A stretch of DNA of 18,875 bases. Origin: CAYRFE01 sp964539615. GTDB lineage: Bacteria > Macinerneyibacteriota > Macinerneyibacteria > Macinerneyibacteriales > CAYRFE01. Shown here piece by piece: positions 7,410 through 14,289 of the stretch. The stretch spans positions 1 through 18,875 of the forward strand of contig CAZIJP010000039.1 of the NCBI GenBank assembly GCA_964539615.1. Direction: 5' to 3'. The notes beneath the pieces were generated by a model, which ran no database searches, was not told where the DNA came from, and was given only the letters and a program-made list of their open reading frames with translations. The position numbers and the translations under genes were made by a program. Within the stretch, counting starts at the first letter, position 1. Each line of letters begins with the position of its first letter.

Positions 7410-8222
7410 ATGTTGTTTCACGGATTGAAACAAACATTATTAGTTATTTTCTTATTCGCGGGTTTTATTTCCTGCGTCTATTCCGAGTCGGTCAAAACGG
7501 TTGTAGTTTACGGTGATTCGCGTACGAATTATGCTGTGCACCGTAAATTATTGGGGTTGATCGAAAGTTTTTCGCCCGAAGCGGTGTTTCATACGGGTGA
7601 TCTTGTTCAGGATGCCCGAAACAATGTGCAATGGAAAAAATTTGTTTCGATGTCGGAAAGTTTACTTAAAACGTCAAAATTTTATCCGACATTGGGAAAT
7701 CACGAACATTCATCAAAACTCTATTTTGATTTTTTTAAACTACCCAATAATGAGCGATGGTATGCCGTAGATACCGCAGGAATTCATGCTATCGTGATGG
7801 ATACTTACTCCGATTACATGCCTCAATCTGAGCAGTATGCATGGTTGGAAAAAGAACTCGAGGACGGGCAGAAAATAAAAAAACTTATGATCATCATCAG
7901 CCATACGCCGCCATACAGTACCGGTCCGCATGGCGGAGAAAAGAACATGCAGCAGCATTTGGTACCGCTGTTTGAAAAATTCGGTGTGAAAGCCGTGTTC
8001 AGTGGGCATGACCATGATTATGAGCGCAGTGAAAAGAACGGAATTACGTATATTGTTACGGGCGGTGGCGGTGCACCGTTGTATAATCAAAAATCAAAAA
8101 GTGATATATCGTTGAAATTTGTAAAAAAGCATCATTTCTGCGTAATTAGCGAGCGCAACGGCGTGTTTCATGTCGTTGCACTTGATGATAACAAACAAGA
8201 GATCGATGCCTTTGATCTGTAA
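7410..8222 (+). CDS. Exported calcineurin-like metallophosphoesterase
   Basis: A 270-aa phosphoesterase with an N-terminal export signal (residues about 8-22, ending FISC). Cys22 could make it a lipoprotein if a Phe at -3 is tolerated; otherwise it is secreted or uncleaved. All metal-binding motifs of the family are present: GDS (Asp36), GDLVQD (Asp64), GNHEH (Asn97, His98), SHTPPYS (His165) and GHDHDYER (His200, His202), followed by TGGGGAPLY. This pattern is nearest to the purple-acid-phosphatase-like branch of metallophosphatases. The likely role is hydrolysis of a phosphate ester outside the cytoplasm. It follows the AAA+ gene by 4 nt with no clear Shine-Dalgarno sequence, so it probably depends on translational coupling. 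An exported phosphatase ending an import operon suggests, without proof, that it releases or trims the transported molecule. Confidence 0.85.
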   Translation: MLFHGLKQTLLVIFLFAGFISCVYSESVKTVVVYGDSRTNYAVHRKLLGLIESFSPEAVFHTGDLVQDARNNVQWKKFVSMSESLLKTSKFYPTLGNHEHSSKLYFDFFKLPNNERWYAVDTAGIHAIVMDTYSDYMPQSEQYAWLEKELEDGQKIKKLMIIISHTPPYSTGPHGGEKNMQQHLVPLFEKFGVKAVFSGHDHDYERSEKNGITYIVTGGGGAPLYNQKSKSDISLKFVKKHHFCVISERNGVFHVVALDDNKQEIDAFDL

Positions 8223-8365
8223 GAAGAATACATCCAATTATTTTTAAAAATGTAATTATACGAATTATTAATGTACTATTCAGATCCTTTCCAAGTTTTT
8301 ATTTTACCAAAAAAATCTATGACATTTTTCTTGTTCATGTTTTTATACTGTGATAATGTAAAAGT
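8223..8365 (+). promoter_or_regulatory. Intergenic region with an extended -10 promoter for the histidine kinase
   Basis: This 143-nt gap is very AT-rich. The best promoter is an extended -10, TGT then GATAAT (8352-8357), with a weak -35 TTGTTC (8331-8336) at 15 bp. An alternative is TATACT (8344-8349) with ATGACA (8319-8324) at 19 bp. Both put transcription start within about 10 nt of the kinase ATG. The weak AT-only inverted repeats at 8235-8260 are not a convincing terminator for the upstream operon. Confidence 0.5.
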
Positions 8366-10111
8366 ATGAGTGATGAGAAAATATCATTGGATGCACTACA
8401 CCAACGGGAACAGAATTCACGGGATCCGTTGGAGAAATTGGAAAATATTTTGGCTTTGGTCGAGTATTTCAGAAATGAAGCTGATTTTGTGCAATGCGAA
8501 ACATATGCAAAACGAGGGTTGAGCCTCTCTCGCGAAGAAAAGAATACCCGGTATGAAGTTGTTTTTTTACACCGATATGCCGTAAACAGATTTTACAGAG
8601 GCGACTTTGATATGGCATTGAAGCTACTGCAAGAAGCTGTTATTTTAGCTGAAAAATCTAACTACACATTGGAATTAAGTATGATCTACAATCTTATCGG
8701 CATACTCTATATGGAAACTGATGATAGTTTACAGGCATTACAGTATCATCAGCGTGCTTTGAAGATACGGCAAGAATTGAAAGATATGAAATCGATAGTA
8801 GCCTCGATGAATAATATTGCCGCGCTTTATGCTAAGATGGAAGATTTTAAAAAAAGTTTGGACGTATTAAAAGAAGCGATGGTCAATGCTAAAAAACTGA
8901 ACAATGACGAATATATTATTTCGATCAATTTTAATATCGGCAATCGATATTTTGATATGCAAGACTATGATAAAGCAATGGAATGTTATGAATACGGACT
9001 TCAGCATTGTTCTGATACGCGAAATAGGAAAAATTATGCCAATTATAACCATTCGATAGCTCAGATCCTGCTCAAGCAGGAAAAGTATGAAGCTGCATTA
9101 AAAAAAGCTATGATACCATTGCCGATAGCCGAACAAGGCGATGATAAGGCGTTGATGAAAAAAACATACGATACGCTCATGCAGATATATGTAGGACTCG
9201 AAGACTATCAAAAGGCCTATGAGTATCAAAAAAAGTTTTATGACGTATCATTATACCTGACCGTACATGAAAAAATGAAGCAACTGGAGAATATTCAGGA
9301 AAACAAAGACCGGATAGAAAAAGAACGTGAACAGGAAATATTCAAACAAAACATTGAACTTATGGAAATGAAACATATGCTTGAGGAACGTAATGATGAT
9401 TTGGTTAAGATCGCCACGTCGAAAGATTATATCATGGGTATCGTGGCTCATGATCTAAAGAATTCGATCGGATCGATATTATCCGCAATAGACCTCATGA
9501 AAGATATGCACATGTGTAATGATGAACCTGCATCGCGCTTTATCGATATTACAGCCCTTGCCGCCGGACAGGCGTTAGCGCTTGTTCAGGATATTTTGCA
9601 GGTCAATCAAATTGATACTGAAAAATTTAAACTTGATGTCTCTCGCCATGTGTTGCAGACGGTTTGGAAAGAGCATTCCGAATTATTTGCCGTAAAAGCT
9701 ACTCAGAAAGATATCGATCTTATAACGAATTTCCCTGAAGAAGATTGTATCATTGCTGCCGATGAAAATCGGTTGGTACAGATATTGGATAATGTCATAA
9801 CAAATGCTATAAAGTTCAGCAAACGCGGAGGGATCGTTTTGATTACCGGGAAGCAGGAAAAAAAGAAGTGTATTATAACAGTAGCTGATTCCGGGATCGG
9901 GATCAGTCCGGATAAATTAGAAGAAATATTTTCACCGTTCTCAGCTGCAAGGCGAAAAGGTACGGAAGGTGAAATGACCACCGGGCTTGGTTTGTCAATC
10001 GTGAAAAAACTAATGGATCTGCATAACGCTTCGGTTGAGGTCACTTCACAAGAAGGAAAGGGCACAACGATCACCTTAACATTCCCGACGAAAGCATTAT
10101 CCGGTCATTGA
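8366..10111 (+). CDS. Soluble TPR-containing sensor histidine kinase
   Basis: A 581-aa cytoplasmic sensor kinase with no membrane segment or signal peptide. Residues about 20-295 are a series of tetratricopeptide repeats (for example MIYNLIGILYMETDDSLQAL and NIGNRYFDMQDYDKAMECYE), a scaffold for binding a protein or peptide. A coiled coil of about 300-350, rich in Glu and Lys, links to the kinase. The catalytic part is complete: H-box AHDLKNS with phospho-acceptor His362, N-box DNVITNAIKFS (475-485), G1 box DSGIGI (508-513), F-box FSPF and G2 box GLGLSIVKK (540-548). No response regulator lies next to it within the window, so it is an orphan kinase. There is no Shine-Dalgarno sequence and the next in-frame Met is far downstream, so 8366 is the only reasonable start. 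Its promoter, leader and neighbours set it apart from both flanking operons. Confidence 0.9.
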   Translation: MSDEKISLDALHQREQNSRDPLEKLENILALVEYFRNEADFVQCETYAKRGLSLSREEKNTRYEVVFLHRYAVNRFYRGDFDMALKLLQEAVILAEKSNYTLELSMIYNLIGILYMETDDSLQALQYHQRALKIRQELKDMKSIVASMNNIAALYAKMEDFKKSLDVLKEAMVNAKKLNNDEYIISINFNIGNRYFDMQDYDKAMECYEYGLQHCSDTRNRKNYANYNHSIAQILLKQEKYEAALKKAMIPLPIAEQGDDKALMKKTYDTLMQIYVGLEDYQKAYEYQKKFYDVSLYLTVHEKMKQLENIQENKDRIEKEREQEIFKQNIELMEMKHMLEERNDDLVKIATSKDYIMGIVAHDLKNSIGSILSAIDLMKDMHMCNDEPASRFIDITALAAGQALALVQDILQVNQIDTEKFKLDVSRHVLQTVWKEHSELFAVKATQKDIDLITNFPEEDCIIAADENRLVQILDNVITNAIKFSKRGGIVLITGKQEKKKCIITVADSGIGISPDKLEEIFSPFSAARRKGTEGEMTTGLGLSIVKKLMDLHNASVEVTSQEGKGTTITLTFPTKALSGH

Positions 10112-10148
10112 TCAAAATCAATCCGCAGTCTAATTTATCTTGACAGTT

Positions 10149-10177
10149 TAGACACTTCGTTCTACCATAGGTATAGT
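10149..10177 (+). promoter_or_regulatory. Promoter of the polar amino-acid ABC operon
   Basis: TAGACA (10149-10154) and TATAGT (10172-10177) are separated by exactly 17 bp. A TTGACA at 10140-10145 lies just upstream but is 26 bp from this -10, so it is less likely to be the -35 used. Transcription should begin near 10184, inside or at the edge of the hairpin described next. Confidence 0.65.
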
Positions 10178-10180
10178 AAT

Positions 10181-10203
10181 GGGCTAACAATGTCGTTAGA
10201 CCC
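10181..10203 (+). repeat. Inverted repeat in the 5' leader before the Shine-Dalgarno site
   Basis: GGGCTAAC and GTTAG-A-CCC form an 8-bp stem with one bulged A and a 6-nt loop AATGTC. The stem ends 1 nt before the AAGGAGG ribosome site (10205-10211). It may be a transcription-factor operator downstream of the -10, or a 5'-terminal mRNA hairpin that protects or regulates the message. Confidence 0.55.
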
Positions 10204-10217
10204 TAAGGAGGTAGGTC

Positions 10218-10973
10218 ATGAGAGCTATGAAGATGTTGGCGTTGGTTGTGACTGTGTGTGCGGCTTTTGTAATGGTTTTTACGGGTTGTGCTAAGAAAGA
10301 AACGATTCTTAAGATCGGTACCAATGCGGAATATCCGCCTTTTGAATTCAAAGAAAAAGATGAATACAAAGGTATCGACATGGAACTTGCAAAAATGGTC
10401 GCTGAGAAAATGGGCATGAAGTATGAGATCGTGGACATGCAGTTTGATTCTCTTATTCCTTCATTGACACAAAGCAAACTTGATATGTCATTGTCGGCAA
10501 TTACGATCACTGAAGAACGTAAACAGCAGATCGATTTTTCAATTCCTTATTTTACCGTTAGTCAGGCTATCATTGTAAAAAAAGATTCTAAACTTACAGT
10601 TGCTACCGATGATGATCTCGCAAAGTTTAAGATCGGTGTCCAGAACGGAACAACCGGTCAACTTTGGGTAGATGAAAATCTTATCAAATCAAAAAAGATG
10701 AAAGAAGAAAAATTTAAAAAATATCCGACAAATATCGAAGCTATCACCGATATGCTCAACGGTAATCTTGATATGATCATTATTGATGACAGCGCTGCAA
10801 AAGGTTATGCAAAGATCAAAGATATCAAAGTCATCTATACGATCAACACCAATGAGAACTATGGCATAGCATTACCGAAAAATTCTCCTTATAAAGAAAA
10901 ATTGGATGCAGCTTTGACCGAAGTGCTCGCTTCTGAAGCTTGGAAGACCTTACTCGAAAAATACATGATGTAA
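10218..10973 (+). CDS. Polar amino-acid ABC transporter substrate-binding lipoprotein
   Basis: Binding protein of 251 aa in the SBP_bac_3 family (glutamine, arginine, histidine and cystine type). A signal peptide ends in the lipobox F-T-G-C with Cys24. The ligand-site signature is present: GTNAEYPPFEF near residue 34, MELAKMVAEKMG, AITITEERKQQIDFS with Arg101 as the usual residue gripping the amino-acid carboxylate, and IIIDD (Asp190) in the second lobe. The exact amino acid cannot be assigned. A strong AAGGAGG lies 6 nt before the ATG, consistent with the high expression a binding protein needs. It heads a complete four-gene importer, and the next gene begins about 11 nt after its stop. Confidence 0.92.
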   Translation: MRAMKMLALVVTVCAAFVMVFTGCAKKETILKIGTNAEYPPFEFKEKDEYKGIDMELAKMVAEKMGMKYEIVDMQFDSLIPSLTQSKLDMSLSAITITEERKQQIDFSIPYFTVSQAIIVKKDSKLTVATDDDLAKFKIGVQNGTTGQLWVDENLIKSKKMKEEKFKKYPTNIEAITDMLNGNLDMIIIDDSAAKGYAKIKDIKVIYTINTNENYGIALPKNSPYKEKLDAALTEVLASEAWKTLLEKYMM

Positions 10974-10984
10974 CGGAATGAAAG

Positions 10985-11665
10985 TTGCCGTACATGCTTG
11001 AATCAATCAAATTCATGTTGGGCAATACACCGCTCCTTTTGAAAGGAGCGGTGGTTGCTGTTGAGATTACTGTTTTATCGATATTTCTTGGCATGGTAGT
11101 GGGCGTATTAGTTGCATTTTTCAGAATTTACGGTACAAAACCCGTTAAAAGGATCTTATATTTTTACGAATGGATCATGCGCGGATTACCGCTTCTTGTT
11201 ATTATATTTATTATTTATTTTGGATTCCCGAGCATCGGGATCAATATGAACGGATTTTTGGCCGTTGTACTTGCCATGGGGCTTCATTCGTCTGCGTATC
11301 AGGCGCAGATCTATCGCGGAGCCATTCTATCCATCGGCACGGAACAAATGGAAGCTGCTTTGTCGCAGGGTATGAGCAAATTTAAGGCATTGTGGTATGT
11401 TATTTTACCGCAGGCCGTACGCTTATCCTTACCTGGGTTTACCAATGAATTCACGATCGTGTTGAAAGATTCTCCGCTTGCCTATATAGTCGGCATAGCA
11501 GAGATATTGAAATACGGCAGAGAGATCATCGTTGTTCAGGCTAGGCCGTTTGAGATCTATCTTGCCTGTTCAGTCATTTATTTTGTTTTGTTCCATCTGT
11601 TCTATTACGGATTTAAGTATATAGCTAAAAAATATGAAGTGCCCGGATTTTTAATATCACAATAA
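10985..11665 (+). CDS. Polar amino-acid ABC transporter permease (first)
   Basis: Permease of 226 aa in the HisM/GlnP family. Family landmarks are RGLPLLVIIFIIYFGFP in the central membrane region and the coupling loop GTEQMEAALSQGMSKFKALW with LPQAVRLSLPG. Several membrane helices are evident. The start is uncertain: TTG at 10985 has GGA 7 nt upstream, while ATG at 10994 (MLESIKF) begins exactly where the family usually does but has poorer ribosome-site spacing. A perfect 12-bp inverted repeat covers codons about 15-23 and may limit expression relative to the binding protein. It should pair with the second permease of the operon to form a heterodimeric channel. Confidence 0.9.
   Translation: MPYMLESIKFMLGNTPLLLKGAVVAVEITVLSIFLGMVVGVLVAFFRIYGTKPVKRILYFYEWIMRGLPLLVIIFIIYFGFPSIGINMNGFLAVVLAMGLHSSAYQAQIYRGAILSIGTEQMEAALSQGMSKFKALWYVILPQAVRLSLPGFTNEFTIVLKDSPLAYIVGIAEILKYGREIIVVQARPFEIYLACSVIYFVLFHLFYYGFKYIAKKYEVPGFLISQ
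11028..11053 (+). repeat. Perfect 12-bp inverted repeat at the start of the permease gene
   Basis: CACCGCTCCTTT (11028-11039) and AAAGGAGCGGTG (11042-11053) are exact reverse complements separated by TG. In RNA this makes a very stable hairpin about 35-45 nt after the permease start codon. The right arm contains AAAGGAG, a Shine-Dalgarno-like string masked by the stem. There is no U-tract, so it is not a standard terminator. The encoded TPLLLKGAV is ordinary family sequence. Confidence 0.8.
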
Positions 11666-11674
11666 GGAGCGATC

Positions 11675-12421
11675 ATGCCGTTATTACAGGTTGAAAATAT
11701 TGTAAAACGTTTTGGAAAACATACCGTGCTTGATGGCGTCAGCTTTACTGTTGAAAAAAGCGATGTTAAAGTAATCATCGGGCCGTCAGGTACAGGAAAA
11801 TCAACATTGCTGCGTTGTATCAATATGCTTGCTCCTCCCGAAGAAGGAACTGTTCTTCTGGAAGGTCAAAACATTACCGAGCTTCCCGCTCGTGAGTTGC
11901 CTATGGTGCGGCAACGGATCGGCATGGTCTTTCAACATTTTGCTTTGTTCAAACATTTGCGCGCTATCGATAATGTTGCGTTAGGTTTGCTGAAAGTAAA
12001 AAGATTGAATAGGACCGATGCATATAATAAAGCTATGGCTGAAATGACCAAGGTAGGCCTTGAAAAACATGCCGAGAAATATCCGGCACAATTATCAGGC
12101 GGACAGCAGCAACGTGTGGGTATCGCCCGTGCTTTGGCGATGGACCCGTTATTGATGCTTTTTGATGAGCCTACGTCTGCACTGGATCCCGAGCTGATCG
12201 GCGAGGTCCTTCAGGTCATGCAAAATCTTGCAAAAGACGGGATGACCATGATTTGCGTTACCCATGAGCTGGGATTTGCCAAATCTGTGGCATCAGAGAT
12301 CATTTTCATGGAAGGCGGACATATCCTTGAACAATCATCTCCAAAGGAGATGTTCATGAATCCCAAGAATGAACGAACACGTTCGTTCTTAGGAAAGATC
12401 ACTGAATTGTATGGAGATTAA
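11675..12421 (+). CDS. Polar amino-acid ABC transporter ATP-binding protein
   Basis: ATPase of 248 aa in the GlnQ/HisP family, of normal length. Motifs: Walker A GPSGTGKST (36-44), Q-loop Gln87, signature LSGGQQQR (140-147), Walker B LLMLFDE with Glu165, D-loop SALDPE, and H-loop His197 in VTHELGFAK. The residues just before Walker A are KSDVKVIIG instead of the common GEVVVIIG, a mild departure. The stop codon of the first permease overlaps the AAGGAG ribosome site of this gene. It sits between two permease genes and should energise both. Confidence 0.94.
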   Translation: MPLLQVENIVKRFGKHTVLDGVSFTVEKSDVKVIIGPSGTGKSTLLRCINMLAPPEEGTVLLEGQNITELPARELPMVRQRIGMVFQHFALFKHLRAIDNVALGLLKVKRLNRTDAYNKAMAEMTKVGLEKHAEKYPAQLSGGQQQRVGIARALAMDPLLMLFDEPTSALDPELIGEVLQVMQNLAKDGMTMICVTHELGFAKSVASEIIFMEGGHILEQSSPKEMFMNPKNERTRSFLGKITELYGD

Positions 12422-12423
12422 GT

Positions 12424-13161
12424 ATGGGCTTTTTTGATAAACTTGTTGAATATTTGCCGAAATTTGCGGATGGGCTCTGGCTTACCGTTTTATTGACGCT
12501 TATTTCCGCGATCATCGGATTTTTTTTATCGATCCCTCTTGTTATAGGAGTTTTATACGGCAACTGGTTTTGGAAAAATCTGTGTAAATTTTATATCACG
12601 CTTGTGCGTGGCACGCCGTTGCTGGTGCAGCTGTTTTTCATCTATTTCGGACTGCCGGGATTATTGCAATCCGACGGCATGGTATCATTCAGTAATTGGC
12701 TTGTCAGCTTCGGTTTGCCGGCGATACCGTCATCCATCGCACCGTTTACGGCAGCGGTGATCGCGTTTATCCTCAACTCTGCCGCATATCAGGCTGAGTA
12801 TCTTAAAGGCGGTTTTTTGGCTATCACAACCGAGCAGATGGAAGCATCCTATTCGATCGGCCTGACAAAATGGCAATCGGTCAAAGAGGTCATATTTCCG
12901 CAAGCGTTCAGATTTTCCATTCCCGCGTTATCAAACGAGATCGTGTATCTGATAAAATATACATCGGTGGCGTATATCATCACGGTTGAAGAATTGTTTG
13001 CTAAGGCCACATTTTTTGCATCGAACACATTCTATTACCTGCAGATATATATGGTCATCGGATTGTTGTATCTATTGCTGATCCTTATCGTAACAAAACT
13101 TACCGAATGGCTTGAGAAAAAATTGTATGTTCCCGGATTTGAGATATCGCATCTTAAATGA
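12424..13161 (+). CDS. Polar amino-acid ABC transporter permease (second)
   Basis: Permease of 245 aa in the HisM/GlnP family, related to but distinct from the product of 10985-11665. It carries LVRGTPLLVQLFFIYFGLP and the coupling loop TTEQMEASYSIGLTKWQSV followed by FPQAFRFSIPALSNE. It has about five membrane helices and an extra segment of about 20 residues in the periplasmic loop compared with the first permease. It starts 2 nt after the ATPase stop, so translation is probably coupled. It is the last gene of this importer: a terminator begins 21 nt after its stop codon. Having two permeases with one ATPase matches heterodimeric amino-acid importers such as HisQM-P. Confidence 0.92.
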   Translation: MGFFDKLVEYLPKFADGLWLTVLLTLISAIIGFFLSIPLVIGVLYGNWFWKNLCKFYITLVRGTPLLVQLFFIYFGLPGLLQSDGMVSFSNWLVSFGLPAIPSSIAPFTAAVIAFILNSAAYQAEYLKGGFLAITTEQMEASYSIGLTKWQSVKEVIFPQAFRFSIPALSNEIVYLIKYTSVAYIITVEELFAKATFFASNTFYYLQIYMVIGLLYLLLILIVTKLTEWLEKKLYVPGFEISHLK

Positions 13162-13181
13162 ACGGTCAAACGGAAAACGTC

Positions 13182-13209
13182 AATACCCCCGCAATGGGGG
13201 TATTTTTTT
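13182..13209 (+). terminator. Rho-independent terminator after the amino-acid ABC operon
   Basis: AATACCCCC (13182-13190), loop GCAAT, and GGGGGTATT (13196-13204) form a perfect 9-bp stem followed directly by a T-rich run. It ends the importer operon. The next gene's Shine-Dalgarno sequence begins at 13212, so any expression of that gene from upstream must read through this structure. Confidence 0.92.
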
Positions 13210-13223
13210 ATAAAGGAGGCATT

Positions 13224-13787
13224 ATGCCGTATTATAAAACACTCTGCGGGAAAAAATGCTATTTATCACCAATGTCGATCGAAAGTGTTGACAGATACAC
13301 CGAATGGTTCAATGATATCGAGATGTCTAAAAACCTTGTGACCATTTCTCAGATGATCACACGTGAAGGAGAACAGGCTTTTATCGATGCTACTATCAAG
13401 AACGGGAAATATATTTTTGATATAATCGACCTTGAAAACGATATTCACATCGGTAATGTCGGGATATTCGATATTGACCATATCAATCGAACAGCTGAAT
13501 TAGGCATCGCCATTGGTGATAAACTATTCTGGGGCAAAGGGTATGGAACGGAAGCGTTACAACTTATTTTGGATTTTTGTTTTAACATTCTTAATCTTTA
13601 TAATGTCATGTTGAAATATTATGAGTATAATGAGCGCGGAGGCCGATGCTATACAAAGGTCGGGTTTAAAGAGATAGGACGCCGAAGAAAGGCGAAAATC
13701 ATTGCAGGGAAACATTTTGACATTGTGCATATGGACATTTTGGCAGAAGAATTCACTTCGCCGTTTGTCAAAAAATTTTTTACATAA
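13224..13787 (+). CDS. GNAT-family N-acetyltransferase, RimJ/RimL-like
   Basis: Acetyl-CoA-dependent acetyltransferase of 187 aa, of the Acetyltransf_3 type that includes RimJ/RimL and spermidine or amino-group acetylating enzymes. The acetyl-CoA-binding signature is FWGKGYGTEAL (residues 102-112), preceded by the strand AELGIAIG and followed by the late helix and strand CYTKVGFKEIGRRR. The substrate is not determinable. The start at 13224 is supported by AAAGGAGG at 13212-13219; an in-frame ATG at 13158 would force translation through the terminator hairpin and is rejected. No promoter is visible between the terminator and the gene, so it may rely on readthrough or an upstream internal promoter. 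Confidence 0.85.
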   Translation: MPYYKTLCGKKCYLSPMSIESVDRYTEWFNDIEMSKNLVTISQMITREGEQAFIDATIKNGKYIFDIIDLENDIHIGNVGIFDIDHINRTAELGIAIGDKLFWGKGYGTEALQLILDFCFNILNLYNVMLKYYEYNERGGRCYTKVGFKEIGRRRKAKIIAGKHFDIVHMDILAEEFTSPFVKKFFT

Positions 13788-13805
13788 AAAAGCGAGGATA
13801 CTACC

Positions 13806-14288
13806 ATGGATGTTATTCTGTATGTTTTAGGGATATTGTTGATGCTGGCCGGTATACTCGGCTGCTTGTTGCCGGTACTACCAGGGCCACCGTTGAATTA
13901 TCTTGGATTGGTATTGCTTCATTTTTCTTCGAAAGTAGATGTCGGGTGGGCATGGCTTGCAGTATTTGCATTATTTGTGATTGTTGCTCAGGTCATTGAC
14001 TATATTTTACCGATATTAGGTATGAAAAAATTCGGCGCCACTAAAAAAGGAATGTGGGGAGCTGCGATCGGTGCATTGGTTGGATTAGTGTTCGGACCGA
14101 TAGGGGCATTTGTAGGATTGGCTGTAGGAGCGATAGTCGGCGAACTTATTGCCGGGAAAAAAACAGGTCATGCGATGAAGGCAGGAGCAGTAACGGTTAT
14201 AGCCAATATCGTCGGATCAGGTTTGAAACTCTGCCTATCATTTGCAATAACGATTGTTTTCATCATTTATTTTTTTAAGGCGATGTAA
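13806..14288 (+). CDS. DUF456 family membrane protein
   Basis: Integral membrane protein of 160 aa matching the DUF456 pattern. It has a hydrophobic N-terminus with GILGCLLPVLPGPPLNYLGL, a second helix with a VIDYILPILGMKKFGATKKG loop, and then a glycine-rich segment (GAAIGALVGLVFGPIGAFVG and GAIVGELIAG) like a glycine zipper. A last hydrophobic helix ends the protein. The family is widespread in bacteria and has no established function. A GAGGA ribosome site precedes the ATG. The gene lies 18 nt after the acetyltransferase and 1 nt before the pseudouridine synthase start. Confidence 0.85.
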   Translation: MDVILYVLGILLMLAGILGCLLPVLPGPPLNYLGLVLLHFSSKVDVGWAWLAVFALFVIVAQVIDYILPILGMKKFGATKKGMWGAAIGALVGLVFGPIGAFVGLAVGAIVGELIAGKKTGHAMKAGAVTVIANIVGSGLKLCLSFAITIVFIIYFFKAM

Positions 14289-14289
14289 T

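Noticed and set aside
8235..8260. AT-only inverted repeats after the phosphoesterase as a terminator
   Set aside because: No GC pairs, irregular pairing and no clear T-run after a stem, so it is not convincing.
10107..10122. ATTGAT-CAAA-ATCAAT dyad across the histidine-kinase stop codon as a terminator
   Set aside because: Only six AT-rich pairs and no following T-run.
13158..13223. N-terminal extension of the RimL-like acetyltransferase from an ATG overlapping the permease stop
   Set aside because: It would translate the terminator hairpin. A strong AAAGGAGG 4 nt before the ATG at 13224 and family length favour the shorter form.
14254..14289. Upstream start for the pseudouridine synthase
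   Set aside because: It overlaps the end of the DUF456 gene and adds 12 residues before the S4 domain, where family members begin.
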